Source: Nostoc sp. UHCC 0870
GTDB taxonomy: Bacteria > Cyanobacteriota > Cyanobacteriia > Cyanobacteriales > Nostocaceae
Assembly: GCF_022063185.1 (NCBI RefSeq)
Contig: NZ_CP091913.1
Location: 6,301,141 to 6,365,140 of the forward strand
Direction: 5' to 3'
Length of the DNA stretch: 64,000 nt
Shown here: positions 52,272 through 61,265 of the stretch, piece by piece
How positions within the stretch are numbered: the stretch's first letter is position 1
Layout of the letters: every line of letters starts with the position of its first letter
Notes under the pieces: model-generated
What the model was told of the DNA's origin: nothing
Databases searched by the model: none
What the model saw: the letters and a program-made list of their open reading frames with translations, nothing else
Position numbers and translations under genes: made by a program

Positions 52272-53513
52272 TTGACAACTAAAACAGTAGCTTATGCGGT
52301 TGAGAAAATGATTCATCAAACCGCAGATAACCCTAGTCCAAAACATAAATATTTTCAGAAAGTAGTTAATAGATATCCGTTCTTCAGAAAATTTCCTAGC
52401 TACTTAAGACGTGCAGCAATAGCTGACGCTATTGGTATAGTTTCAAGTTTTCAAAGCCGATATTATGAATGGCAATCAGGAATAAGAAAACATAGAGCAG
52501 CTAGACCACCAAGGCTAACTGCAATGTGCAAAACCTACCCTGCTTTATATAAAGGTCAACAAGTAAAATATGGTTTAAACTACCAAACTGTAGATATTAA
52601 AGTATGGAGTGGAACTGATTGGGTATGGCTTAATAACATTAAAATCAATCATACTGGTTTATCTCGTCATCTGATTGACGGTAATGAGATACAATCACCT
52701 GCTTTAGTTGTTAATAAAAACAAATGTCAACTTTCTATGCCCGTTCAAATTAAGAAGGTTGATAGAGAAGATTCAGATTTTGTGTGTAGTGTTGATATGG
52801 GCATTAACAATGCTGCCACAGCATCTATCGTTGGTAGAAACGGTACTGTAAAAGCAAGGAAGTTTATTAATCCTGCTAGAGACATAGACCGAAGAAATCA
52901 ACGCAGAATGATGATTAGGAAGAAATCATCGCAAACATCTAACCTAACAAAACAAAAACTACCTACTGGTTTTTGTAAAGGACTTTACCGCAAGTCAGCT
53001 AACATCAATTTAGAAATCTCTCGTAAGGTTATGAGAGGCATTGTGGAGTTGGCAAAAACTCACAATGTTAAGGTGATTGTGTTTGAGAATTTATCTGGAT
53101 GGAAAGCGAAAGCGGGTAGAAAAGGTTCTCTACAAAAGCAAAAATTCCATCTCTGGTGTCACTGTAAAATAGTTGAGTTGACACAACAAAGATGGAATGA
53201 GTTGGGAGGTAAAGTAGTTTTTGTTAATCCCAAGTACACCAGTGCTTATGCTTTTGATGGAAGTGGTAAGGTTAGAAGGAGTAAGATTAATTACTCTTTA
53301 GCTGTATTTAAAAATGGCAAGCAGTACAACGCTGATCTGTCAGCGTCATACAATATTGGTGCTAGATATTGGTACTCGCTAATTGTAGAAGATAAACATT
53401 TTTCTAGAGTGTATGCGCGGAGCGCAGGCTTCGCCAACGTGGGCAAAAGTTCCAACGACACACTGAGAACGCCAGTAACTCTGGATACGTTGAGAAATCT
53501 TATGGTTTCTTAG
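52272..53513 (+). CDS. tnpB: TnpB-type RNA-guided nuclease homologue lacking the zinc ribbon
   Basis: The 413-residue protein has the RuvC-like residues of TnpB: Asp175 (CSVDMGINN), Glu272 (VIVFENLSG) and Asp355 (YNADLSASYNIG). The usual four-cysteine zinc ribbon between Glu and the last Asp is absent; the region reads KYTSAYAFDGSGKVRRS, then NYSLAVFKNG. The TTG at 52272 gives the longest form; an ATG at 52308 is an alternative. The C-terminal VYARSAGFANVG is encoded by a GC-rich interspersed repeat that seems to have inserted in frame. Guide-RNA function is inferred from the family and may be compromised. Confidence 0.9.
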   Translation: MTTKTVAYAVEKMIHQTADNPSPKHKYFQKVVNRYPFFRKFPSYLRRAAIADAIGIVSSFQSRYYEWQSGIRKHRAARPPRLTAMCKTYPALYKGQQVKYGLNYQTVDIKVWSGTDWVWLNNIKINHTGLSRHLIDGNEIQSPALVVNKNKCQLSMPVQIKKVDREDSDFVCSVDMGINNAATASIVGRNGTVKARKFINPARDIDRRNQRRMMIRKKSSQTSNLTKQKLPTGFCKGLYRKSANINLEISRKVMRGIVELAKTHNVKVIVFENLSGWKAKAGRKGSLQKQKFHLWCHCKIVELTQQRWNELGGKVVFVNPKYTSAYAFDGSGKVRRSKINYSLAVFKNGKQYNADLSASYNIGARYWYSLIVEDKHFSRVYARSAGFANVGKSSNDTLRTPVTLDTLRNLMVS

Positions 53514-53522
53514 CGAAAGAAT

Positions 53523-53553
53523 CCCCAACTATATTGCTTGCAATTAGTTGGGG
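53523..53553 (+). promoter_or_regulatory. Right-end hairpin of the IS / possible omega-RNA 3' end
   Basis: CCCCAACTA-T-ATTGC pairs with GCAAT-TAGTTGGGG, giving an almost perfect long stem just after the tnpB stop. In TnpB systems the omega RNA overlaps this end. Confidence 0.6.
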
Positions 53554-53568
53554 TGCGTTCAATTGTTA

Positions 53569-55668
53569 TTACGCTCCTCCGCAGCGAAAAGTTTTATTGT
53601 GTAAGTCCTGATTTGCCACCTGCTGGGGCGATCGCGGTCTACCTGTGGTGATAGCGTAGTTAATAGTTAATAACCACAGCCATAATCCCGGATAACGCAG
53701 TTCTAGCCGAGGTTTCACCCAGATGAGAAAACTAGGCAACCAAGCACTCAGTAAAGCACTAACTAGGGCATAACGACCAAAATTAACATAAGTTCCTAGC
53801 CATCGGAACAAATCTCTAGGCCCAGCTAATTCCCAAATCCACCACAGTAAGGCAGGATTTTTGCTAGCTGCTTTCAGTGCTAGGCGGTTGAAGGTCAACC
53901 AAGTACACCTATCTTTGATGAAATTATCGGCTACCTCTGGAGGTTCATCTGCTAATAACCCAAAGAAGGTATTCAGCATGGCATTGACGCGCTGGGGTGG
54001 TAAAAATTTCCCGGTGGGAACCATCATACCTTTAGAAAATAGCCAAGTTACAGAAACGTTGCTTTGATAGGCGCGAATTAAGTTCAAATGGTGACGGCTC
54101 AACAAATCATGCTGTAAGGCGACATTTAACAGCGTGGTGAGACGTTCTAAGTTACGTACTAGAGAACCAAAGCCAGTAAATACCAGGGGTGACTGTAAAG
54201 ATGCGGCATCACCGATCGCAATTAATCTATCAAAGGCAACTTGGCGATCGCTACTACTCACACTAAAATGTCCCGGTATGTAGCCAAATGTCGGCTTTTT
54301 CCAGACCAGTTGCTCCATATCACAACGGCGGTACTCTGGCAGAATTGTAAAGAAATCTTCATACATCTCCAACAAAGAACCAGGGTTTTCTGGGTTGACT
54401 TCGTGGTAGTGAAATAGATAAATTGTCAGTTCTTCACCCGCACCAGGAAAAAGTTCCCAAATTAATTGTCTACCCCGCGAAATATCGCCGTGGCTGTAAA
54501 GCACGTCTCCATATTGAGAATCCCAAACCCCAGGCTCAAAACCCTTGTCAATGACTGCTCCCACCGTGGGACAGACACTATCAAAGGCACGTCCACCGTT
54601 TAATTGCCAAGCGATGGGGGAAGCAGTTCCCATTGCATCGACTAAAAGCCGCCCACTGACCTGCTTTTCTTCTTGAGTGGGTAAATGCTTCAGATTGACT
54701 ACAACTTGTGAGTCATCGATATCAGCCCGGAGAAATTCCGTCTCATCCCAGATTTCACCACCTGCGGCCTTTAACTTCTGTCCGCACAAACGTAGTAACT
54801 TATCTGAGTCTAGAGATACATTTAACACCGTAGGAGTGTGTAAGATAGGCGATCGCAGTTTAACTGGATTATTGCCATCAAAAAACTTATTAAATCCGTC
54901 CTTATATTCCCGGACAATAATCGTTTCTAATTCAGCTGGCGTGAATAAACCCAAGTTAACCAAACTTTGAAGTTCATCACGGGAAATATTCCATTCCCGA
55001 TTCATTCGTCCAAAAGCCAGACGTTCTACTAGTAAGACTTTGTAACCCAGTTGTGCCATCACCGCCGCATGAATTACCCCCAGTGCGCCACCAATATAGA
55101 TCAAGTCGTACTGATCTACCCTGTCACCTGTCACCTGTCCCCTGTCACCTAGAGAAGAAAACAACACCTGACGCGGCTGCTGAGGATTCCGCACCCCTTC
55201 CCGCCATCTTTGTTCCCACCAGTAGGCACGATTGAGGTCATATTCCCCATTGGGCATTTTTTGAAAGAATTTGACCGTCAGAGGGTAATAAGGAGCTAGT
55301 GCTTCAAAAATCGACTGTTGGGATAAATCAATTGCTGGTGGTTCTGGATATTCATGGGGAAAACGTTTGCGGATTTCCGTCGTTAAGTGTTGCACAAGAG
55401 TTTTTTCTTCGGGTAGTGGTGTATCTGCCCAACGAAAAACCTTGAGGTAAGTAGTTCTTTGGACAGCCCACACAAATACAGAAATTTCTTTCGGTAATTT
55501 TTCGTAAAAATCAGTCCCACCTGTTGTATATTTACTAGATAATTTCAGGCGGAATCCATCTGGAGTCAGTATTTTCTCCCAACTTACTGGGTCAAACTCT
55601 GATTGCAGCCAACTGCGTACAGTTGCCGTATCTGAAATCGGAACTTCGAGATAAAGGATTTCTTTCAT
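53569..55668 (-). CDS. CruA/CruP-type lycopene-cyclase-like FAD oxidoreductase
   Basis: The 699-residue flavoprotein has an N-terminal region of ~180 residues and then an FAD-binding start (YDLIYIGGALGVIHAAVMAQLGYKVLLVE). This is followed by a FGRMNREWNISRDEL segment, which I associate with the CruA/CruP lycopene cyclase family. The second FAD motif (RLIAIGDAASLQSPLVFTGFGSL) lies near residue 490. The C-terminus has hydrophobic stretches that may attach it to membranes. Length favours CruA over CruP. An in-frame heptamer-repeat insertion (SSLGDRGQVTGDRVDQ, about residues 172-187) separates the N-terminal part from the FAD domain. Alternative: another geranylgeranyl-reductase-like oxidoreductase. 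Confidence 0.68.
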   Translation of the reverse strand: MKEILYLEVPISDTATVRSWLQSEFDPVSWEKILTPDGFRLKLSSKYTTGGTDFYEKLPKEISVFVWAVQRTTYLKVFRWADTPLPEEKTLVQHLTTEIRKRFPHEYPEPPAIDLSQQSIFEALAPYYPLTVKFFQKMPNGEYDLNRAYWWEQRWREGVRNPQQPRQVLFSSLGDRGQVTGDRVDQYDLIYIGGALGVIHAAVMAQLGYKVLLVERLAFGRMNREWNISRDELQSLVNLGLFTPAELETIIVREYKDGFNKFFDGNNPVKLRSPILHTPTVLNVSLDSDKLLRLCGQKLKAAGGEIWDETEFLRADIDDSQVVVNLKHLPTQEEKQVSGRLLVDAMGTASPIAWQLNGGRAFDSVCPTVGAVIDKGFEPGVWDSQYGDVLYSHGDISRGRQLIWELFPGAGEELTIYLFHYHEVNPENPGSLLEMYEDFFTILPEYRRCDMEQLVWKKPTFGYIPGHFSVSSSDRQVAFDRLIAIGDAASLQSPLVFTGFGSLVRNLERLTTLLNVALQHDLLSRHHLNLIRAYQSNVSVTWLFSKGMMVPTGKFLPPQRVNAMLNTFFGLLADEPPEVADNFIKDRCTWLTFNRLALKAASKNPALLWWIWELAGPRDLFRWLGTYVNFGRYALVSALLSAWLPSFLIWVKPRLELRYPGLWLWLLTINYAITTGRPRSPQQVANQDLHNKTFRCGGA

Positions 55669-55829
55669 GTTTTTCTGACATCTCCGGTCAATCTACTTAC
55701 CCAGGCAGATATGCGAAAGGCGTAAAGTACGCTAAACTCCGCCCTATCGGTTTTCATAAAGATTCAGTAAAGAATTTTTAATAATTTTTCAATTTTTTTT
55801 CCATTTTGTAACTTTGATAAACCCACGCC

Positions 55830-56063
55830 ATGAATTATCCCATTCCAGACAGTCCCCAAGAAATTTTTGCTTTAAAACAAAAGCCTGTAGATGAAGAATT
55901 AGTTGCCTCTGCGATCGCTGGAGTGATTAGAATCGTCCGTTCCCAAGGGCAATCTTTAGAAGAATTAACAGCACAGTTACTAGCCGATGACCCTTTGTTA
56001 GACCAGCAACAACGGCGTTGGCTGAGTAAATTAGTGAGTCAAGCTTGGGAGAGTTTTACTTGA
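55830..56063 (+). CDS. Small conserved hypothetical protein
   Basis: The 77-residue soluble protein is mainly helical (DEELVASAIAGVIRIVRSQGQSLEELTAQLL, then QRRWLSKLVSQAWESF). I do not recognise a named family, but its composition and codon use match cyanobacterial conserved hypotheticals, and it is divergent from the CruA-like gene. No ribosome-binding site is obvious. Function unknown. Confidence 0.65.
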   Translation: MNYPIPDSPQEIFALKQKPVDEELVASAIAGVIRIVRSQGQSLEELTAQLLADDPLLDQQQRRWLSKLVSQAWESFT

Positions 56064-56203
56064 AGCGGCAGGAGACAGTCCTGATAAAAAAAGTTTCATC
56101 TTTATTGAGGTGAATTGAGATTTAGCTTATATAGGTGGAAAATCTCATTGTAGATTGTAAAGTGCTGCCATCCGAATTGGATGAGCGTACTGGTATTTGA
56201 TTT

Positions 56204-56392
56204 ATGAAATATATGTTCCGGCAACCTATCCTGGATGGGTTGCCGGAAATTGAGCTGATTAATCGAACTACAAACGAAGAAATCTCTTTAGGTACTTATG
56301 CCTCTGGCATTTTTAGCACTTATATTCCGCTTGCGTATATGGAATTCTTATATACACATCCAAAAGATTGTTTATCGCTTAAATTGGAGTAA
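56204..56392 (+). CDS. Doubtful small open reading frame
   Basis: A 62-codon frame starts MKYMFRQPILDGLPEIELIN. It has ordinary codon use but no good ribosome-binding site and no recognisable family. It may be a real small protein or chance. It ends about 90 bp before the rhodanese gene. Confidence 0.3.
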   Translation: MKYMFRQPILDGLPEIELINRTTNEEISLGTYASGIFSTYIPLAYMEFLYTHPKDCLSLKLE

Positions 56393-56478
56393 ATTCTGCG
56401 GATCAAGCAACTTACCTGCTGCTAGGTGTGACTTACATCTGGCAGGTTTCATTAGTAATATGTGGACAGCTAAACAAA

Positions 56479-57444
56479 ATGATGAAAACACAGGAATTTT
56501 TTGGGGCAAAGTTTCAAAAAAATAAACTATTTGCTTTAGGCGTAGCAATTTGTGCTTGTTTGTTAATCACTCCCATGTTGCATTTGCCAGCCTGGGGAAC
56601 TCCATCTAGCACTAAGATTCAGTTTGTTTCGCCTAATTGGGTGGCGGAGAATGCTAAAGACCCCAATCTCAGAATTTTGGATGTGCGGAATGCAGCTCTA
56701 GAATATGTAGCTGGTCACTTACCTGGAGCAGTCAATATTCCTGATAAAGCCTTTCGTGGCCCCAAGGAAGGTCTACCGGTGCAATATTGGGACAATCAAA
56801 GATTAGGAGAAATATTTGCTAATTCAGGAGTAACAAATAATAGCCGTGTCCTCGTTTACTCTGATGGCATAGATGTCTTAGGTGCAACGATGGTAGCTTA
56901 TTTGCTAGAACGTTCTGGAGTGAAGAATATAGCTGTATTAGATGGAGGTTATAAAGGTTACGCAGCCGCATCTCAGCCAGTAACGAAGGAATTTCCCAAA
57001 TATAAAGTAGGTAAATTCACAGTCAAGTATAATCCTGCTGTGCGTGTCTCATTAAGTGAAGTGAGAAAACTGATTGGCAACAAAGGTATTACATTCATAG
57101 ACGCTAGACCCCCAGATTTATTCCAAGGAAAGGAAAAGCTTTGGGTACGCAATGGACACATTCCTGGTGCGCGAAATATTCCTTGGACTAGCTTTACAGA
57201 TCCTGAAAATCTTCACAAATTCAAATCTTTGGATGAAATCAAACAAATCCTAGCTGACAAAAAAATTACTCCAGCCGATGACATTATTGTTAGTTGCAGC
57301 ACAGGGCAGGAAGCAACTCTACAATATATGGTGTTAAAGTATTTGCTGGGTTATCCCAAAGTTCGGGTTTATGAAGGTTCTTGGACTGAGTACAGCACTC
57401 AATCGGACGTACCTGTGGCTACTGGTCCAGAACAGGTAAGCTAA
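56479..57444 (+). CDS. Exported tandem-rhodanese sulfurtransferase
   Basis: The 321-residue protein has a signal-like N-terminus (LFALGVAICACLLITPMLHLPAWG). The first rhodanese domain (LRILDVRNAALEYVAGHLPGA) lacks the active cysteine, as is usual. The second (ITFIDARPPDLFQGKEKL) has the active-site loop VSCSTGQEAT. Typical donors are thiosulfate or 3-mercaptopyruvate. I chose ATG 56479 because it begins the signal peptide region; the longer upstream frame adds an unlikely N-terminus. It probably acts in the periplasm or lumen. Confidence 0.87.
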   Translation: MMKTQEFFGAKFQKNKLFALGVAICACLLITPMLHLPAWGTPSSTKIQFVSPNWVAENAKDPNLRILDVRNAALEYVAGHLPGAVNIPDKAFRGPKEGLPVQYWDNQRLGEIFANSGVTNNSRVLVYSDGIDVLGATMVAYLLERSGVKNIAVLDGGYKGYAAASQPVTKEFPKYKVGKFTVKYNPAVRVSLSEVRKLIGNKGITFIDARPPDLFQGKEKLWVRNGHIPGARNIPWTSFTDPENLHKFKSLDEIKQILADKKITPADDIIVSCSTGQEATLQYMVLKYLLGYPKVRVYEGSWTEYSTQSDVPVATGPEQVS

Positions 57445-57545
57445 GTTACTAGCTAATTCGTAATTCGTAATTGACAAATGGGTCGGAGTCCCGAAAATAT
57501 ATGTACTCTTCGGGAAGCCGATATCATAAGTGGGGTGAATAACTT

Positions 57546-59270
57546 TTATACAGTCCGATAAGTAACGGGGGTTTTACTTATCAACTCTTGTAATAAACCA
57601 TACTCTAAACCCTCGACCACTGCTTGATAGGAAGCTGCCAAGATATTTGTTGAAACTCCGATAGTTGTCCAGCGTTGAGAACCATTACCAGATTCTACTA
57701 AAACACGGGTTTTGGATGCTGTTCCCCGATTTCCGTTGAGAATCCGCACTTTGTAATCTGTTAGCTCAAAGTTGGCGATTTGAGGATAGAAATTCATCAA
57801 AGCTTTGCGTAAAGCTGCATCTAACGCAGCGACAGGGCCATTTCCTTCGGCGGCTTCTAATTTATTTTCACCATTCACAGCTAATTTCACTGTAGCTAGA
57901 GCATTACTAGTTTCGTTCCCCTCCACTAAATCACAGTGGACTTGGAAACCCTTAATCTCAAAAAATTTCTGGCGATCGCCTAAAGCTTCGTACACTAACA
58001 GAGCAAAACTAGCCTCAGCCGCCTCAAATTGATACCCTTCACTTTCTAATTCTTTGAGACGCTGGAGAATTTGCCTAGCCTCTGGGGATTGCTTGTCAAG
58101 CTCAATTCCCAAAGTACGCGCCTTAGCTAACACATTACTGATACCCGACTGTTCAGAAATGACAATGCGGCGGCGATTTCCTACTTGTTCTGGCTGAATG
58201 TGTTCGTAAGTAAGCGGATTCCGTTCCACAGCCGAGACATGAATACCACCTTTATGGGCAAAAGCCGAACGTCCTACAAACGGTGCGTGTTCATCAGGGG
58301 CTAAGTTAACTACTTCACTGACAAAATGACTAGCTTCTGCAAGTTGATGCAGCTGGTGTTCAGGGATACAACTATAGCCCAGTTTCAGCTGTAAATTAGG
58401 AATAAGTGAACATAGGTTAGCATTGCCACACCTTTCACCGTAACCGTTAATTGTGCCTTGTACCATTGTTGCCCCTGCCATAACTGCTGCTAGGGCATTG
58501 GCGATCGCTGTATCTGAATCATTATGAGTATGAATACCGATTTGGGGAATTGGGGACTGGTGATGAAGTAGTTCTGTTAGCGGTAGCGCGGCGTTTAGCC
58601 GGTGCTGAGTGCTGAGTTTTGAGTGAGATTCCCCACTCGTCACTCGGTACTCATAACTCAGCACTGAATTAACTACATCTTGAACAACTTGACTAACTTC
58701 GTGAGGTAAAGTCCCGCCATTAGTATCACAGAGGACTAGCCATTCAGCACCAGCTGCCATTGCTGCCTCTAATGTCTGTAAAGCATAATCTTGATTATGC
58801 TTGTAGCCATCAAACCAGTGTTCGGCATCGTAAATTACCCGTCGCCCTTGAGCGCGAAAAAACTCGATAGTATCGCGGATCATCGCCAGATTTTCTTCTA
58901 AAGTAGTTTTTAGACCTGATGTGACGTGTAAATCCCACGATTTGCCAAAAATTGTGACCCAGCGAGTCCCCGCAGTCAGAATAGCTTGTAGCATTGGTTC
59001 ATCGGCGGCATTAGTATGAGGACGACGAGTTGAACAAAATGCCACAATTTCTGATTGTTTAAGCGGATTCTCTTGTAGTTGCCAGAAAAATTTAACATCC
59101 TTAGGGTTAGCCCCAGGCCAACCGCCTTCAATAAAAGGAACTCCTAATTGGTCAAGTCTATAAGCAATGCGTAGCTTGTCTTCTATGGAAACTGATAACC
59201 CTTCGCGCTGAGTGCCATCCCGTAGAGTGGTGTCATAAAGCCAAATATGGGGTGAGGGATTTGTGGTCAT
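57546..59270 (-). CDS. cimA: (R)-citramalate synthase (CimA)
   Basis: CimA condenses pyruvate and acetyl-CoA to citramalate in the threonine-independent route to isoleucine. The HMGL-type catalytic barrel starts with WLYDTTLRDGTQREGLSVS. It continues through IEGGWPGANPKD, the VLCDTNGGTLPHE segment and GIHTHNDSDTAIANALA with the metal-binding histidines. The C-terminal LeuA regulatory domain includes NGNRGTASKTRVLVESG. ATG 59270 gives 574 residues. About 35 residues (RVTSGESHSKLSTQHRL and neighbours), inserted before the metal-binding motif, are encoded by heptamer and palindromic repeats. Confidence 0.92.
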   Translation of the reverse strand: MTTNPSPHIWLYDTTLRDGTQREGLSVSIEDKLRIAYRLDQLGVPFIEGGWPGANPKDVKFFWQLQENPLKQSEIVAFCSTRRPHTNAADEPMLQAILTAGTRWVTIFGKSWDLHVTSGLKTTLEENLAMIRDTIEFFRAQGRRVIYDAEHWFDGYKHNQDYALQTLEAAMAAGAEWLVLCDTNGGTLPHEVSQVVQDVVNSVLSYEYRVTSGESHSKLSTQHRLNAALPLTELLHHQSPIPQIGIHTHNDSDTAIANALAAVMAGATMVQGTINGYGERCGNANLCSLIPNLQLKLGYSCIPEHQLHQLAEASHFVSEVVNLAPDEHAPFVGRSAFAHKGGIHVSAVERNPLTYEHIQPEQVGNRRRIVISEQSGISNVLAKARTLGIELDKQSPEARQILQRLKELESEGYQFEAAEASFALLVYEALGDRQKFFEIKGFQVHCDLVEGNETSNALATVKLAVNGENKLEAAEGNGPVAALDAALRKALMNFYPQIANFELTDYKVRILNGNRGTASKTRVLVESGNGSQRWTTIGVSTNILAASYQAVVEGLEYGLLQELISKTPVTYRTV

Positions 59271-59346
59271 AAAACTAAAACTCGTGGATACAACTTGAAA
59301 GGCAATGTGCAAAGATACAACAAAAAGTCTATTTGGTATTTAGAAT

Positions 59347-59685
59347 ATGCCTAGGGTACTAGCTCAGGGTCGGACAATTGAGTGTAATAGCGGAGCTAAT
59401 TTACGCGAAATTCTGCTAAAAAATGGTATCGACCTCTACAATGGCGGTGCTAGGCTAATAAACTGTCGAGGAATTGGTAGTTGTGGAACCTGTGCGGTTA
59501 AAGTAGAAGGTGAGGTGTCAGTAGCGAATTGGCGTGATCAAACGCGGCGATCGCTTCCTCCCCATTCTCCTACAAAAGACCTGCGTTTAGCCTGTCAGAC
59601 TCAAGTACTAGGCGATGTAAAAGTAACTAAATTTGACGGATTTTGGGGTCAAGGTTCTCAAATCGTGTGGCAAACAGAAGGTTAG
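59347..59685 (+). CDS. [2Fe-2S] ferredoxin-like protein
   Basis: The 112-residue protein has the plant-type [2Fe-2S] fold with cysteines in NCRGIGSCGTCAVKVEG and RLACQTQVLGD. The first spacing is C-x5-C-x2-C rather than the C-x4-C-x2-C of photosynthetic ferredoxins, so it belongs to a divergent group. It probably transfers electrons to an unknown partner. It is divergent from cimA and is followed 21 bp later by a membrane-anchored protein, so the two may form an operon. Confidence 0.88.
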   Translation: MPRVLAQGRTIECNSGANLREILLKNGIDLYNGGARLINCRGIGSCGTCAVKVEGEVSVANWRDQTRRSLPPHSPTKDLRLACQTQVLGDVKVTKFDGFWGQGSQIVWQTEG

Positions 59686-59706
59686 GTTAAAAAGGAGAAA
59701 ACCAAG

Positions 59707-60168
59707 ATGGGCAGATGGACACCGCTAGTTTTGATGGCTGGAGGCGTGGCGATTTTAATGGGTACATTGCTAGGGATTAACTTTCCAATGGGTGAAGCAC
59801 AAAAACTTAGTAGCAACGCCCCAGGTGATAAAGCATCAAAAGTGTTGCCAGCCAACATTAATGTTAATAGCTCCGCACCCAGTAAAGGTAGGAGTAATGC
59901 TACTACACCTGAAAACAGAAATAATGTAGCTCAAGAAGATTTCAACACAAATGATAATGCTAGTGATAACACTAATGAAGAGAGAGGCAATGTTACCCAA
60001 GAGGATCGCCGATCCACAAGCCAAACAAACGTAGCTCAAAGTAACGCTAACAACGAATCATTTTCATCTTCTGACAATAACAATACTTCAGATACAGCTA
60101 GGGAAGTACAATCAACAAATACTTCATCCGGTAACACAAATCGAGAACCTATTCGCGCTTTGTGGTAA
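59707..60168 (+). CDS. Membrane-anchored low-complexity (Asn/Ser/Thr-rich) protein
   Basis: The protein has an N-terminal hydrophobic segment (TPLVLMAGGVAILMGTLLGINF). About 110 residues of Asn, Ser, Thr and Asp-rich low-complexity sequence follow, probably disordered and outside the membrane. An AGGAG ribosome-binding site supports the ATG. It follows the ferredoxin-like gene closely. No family or function is recognised. Confidence 0.7.
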   Translation: MGRWTPLVLMAGGVAILMGTLLGINFPMGEAQKLSSNAPGDKASKVLPANINVNSSAPSKGRSNATTPENRNNVAQEDFNTNDNASDNTNEERGNVTQEDRRSTSQTNVAQSNANNESFSSSDNNNTSDTAREVQSTNTSSGNTNREPIRALW

Positions 60169-60237
60169 TTGGGGATGGGGGATTGGGTATTTGGGTGAAA
60201 ACTTCTCCCTTTCCCTTGTATCCCCTCTTATTGGAAG

Positions 60238-60265
60238 CCCCGTCTTCAGCGTAAGCAAGGCGGGG
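60238..60265. repeat. Solo IS605-like right-end hairpin
   Basis: CCCCGTCTT and AAGGCGGGG pair with one wobble and are followed by TAGTTCAC. This is the kind of sequence found at the right end of many cyanobacterial IS200/IS605 and TnpB elements, here without a transposase gene. It may also serve as a terminator for the convergent genes on either side. Confidence 0.45.
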
Positions 60266-60269
60266 TAGT

Positions 60270-61265
60270 TCACACATACTTGTGGTACACAAAATATGGT
60301 TTAAGTTGTTCACGAATTTCATCATAGTTACGCACTATCTCTGGTAATAATTTTAGCGGTCTTGGTTGAATTAAGCTCTTATAATCTAAGGTGTCTTTTG
60401 CCTCTAAACCTAAAAATTCTAAAATCTTGAATATAGTTATCTCTGGTGCATTACATAGTTCTTCATAAGTAATCGACACATAATCTGTTTGAGACAAAGC
60501 ATCAATATTTTGCAAGAAGTAGGTTGTTGATGTAACAGCACTGCGAGTGAATCGACGTAATCCTAAATCAAAGTATGATGAATATAATAGCTGGTGATAC
60601 CAGCGTTTAAAAGAGTTTTTGAATGTATCTTGATATCTATTAGAAACTAAATTAGCATATTCATTTCTATTAGATAACATAGAGCGTTCTGCTTTTAACT
60701 TGGAATTTATGACATGAATTGGATGTCTGTGAATGAATATGAATTTAGCTTGTGGAAAAACACTTTTAACATACATGAAGTGTTGATAGCACCAGGGATT
60801 ACTGAGCAATAGTGGTCTATTGGTATCAGATATGAATTGAATCTTCTTGCATAACTCTTTAAAGATATGTAGATTGTCAGGATTCAAATGAAATTGATAT
60901 CCACAATTCTGGAGAATAAATCCATACTCCTCTGGTAAATTTGGAGTTACCTCTACGTTATCAATTACGCGATCCTTAACTCCTAATGATACAAGTAGTT
61001 CTAGCAAGTCTTGGCAAGCCTGATCTTCCTTGTTGTTTAAATAATTGGACAAAATTTCATTATATTTTATGACATGATAAGCCTTAATAAAGTTGAAAGA
61101 CTGGGTTTTTACCAATGTCTGATACAAAACTGTTGTGCCAGAACGATGTTCTGCCATAATAAAAACGGGATTAAAATCAATTTTATCTAGTAAATCTAAG
61201 TGTTTTGTATCAGGAGTAGATTTAGTGTTAACTAATCGCTTTGCTTCTGTTTCTATCTTTGCCAT
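60270..61265 (-). CDS. Sulfotransferase family protein
   Basis: The 331-residue protein has the PAPS 5'-phosphosulfate loop (FIMAEHRSGTTVLYQTL) and a 3'-phosphate motif (FIFIHRHPIHVINSKLKAERS). This places it in the sulfotransferase superfamily, which transfers sulfate from PAPS to carbohydrate or other acceptors. No signal peptide or membrane segment is visible. The acceptor is unknown. It is monocistronic and its stop codon lies next to a solo IS end. Confidence 0.85.
   Translation of the reverse strand: MAKIETEAKRLVNTKSTPDTKHLDLLDKIDFNPVFIMAEHRSGTTVLYQTLVKTQSFNFIKAYHVIKYNEILSNYLNNKEDQACQDLLELLVSLGVKDRVIDNVEVTPNLPEEYGFILQNCGYQFHLNPDNLHIFKELCKKIQFISDTNRPLLLSNPWCYQHFMYVKSVFPQAKFIFIHRHPIHVINSKLKAERSMLSNRNEYANLVSNRYQDTFKNSFKRWYHQLLYSSYFDLGLRRFTRSAVTSTTYFLQNIDALSQTDYVSITYEELCNAPEITIFKILEFLGLEAKDTLDYKSLIQPRPLKLLPEIVRNYDEIREQLKPYFVYHKYV

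Larger units (their letters stand above)
51758..53560. mobile_element. IS200/IS605 family insertion sequence (divergent tnpA and tnpB)
   Basis: A Y1 transposase (minus strand) and a TnpB-type protein (plus strand) start 19 bp apart and are divergent. Both outer flanks carry subterminal hairpins: 51758-51796 at the left and 53523-53553 at the right. The exact ends cannot be fixed without related copies, as this family has no terminal inverted repeats or target duplication. The 51616-51757 flank contains TTTTGAA units and a GC-rich interspersed repeat. Confidence 0.8.
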
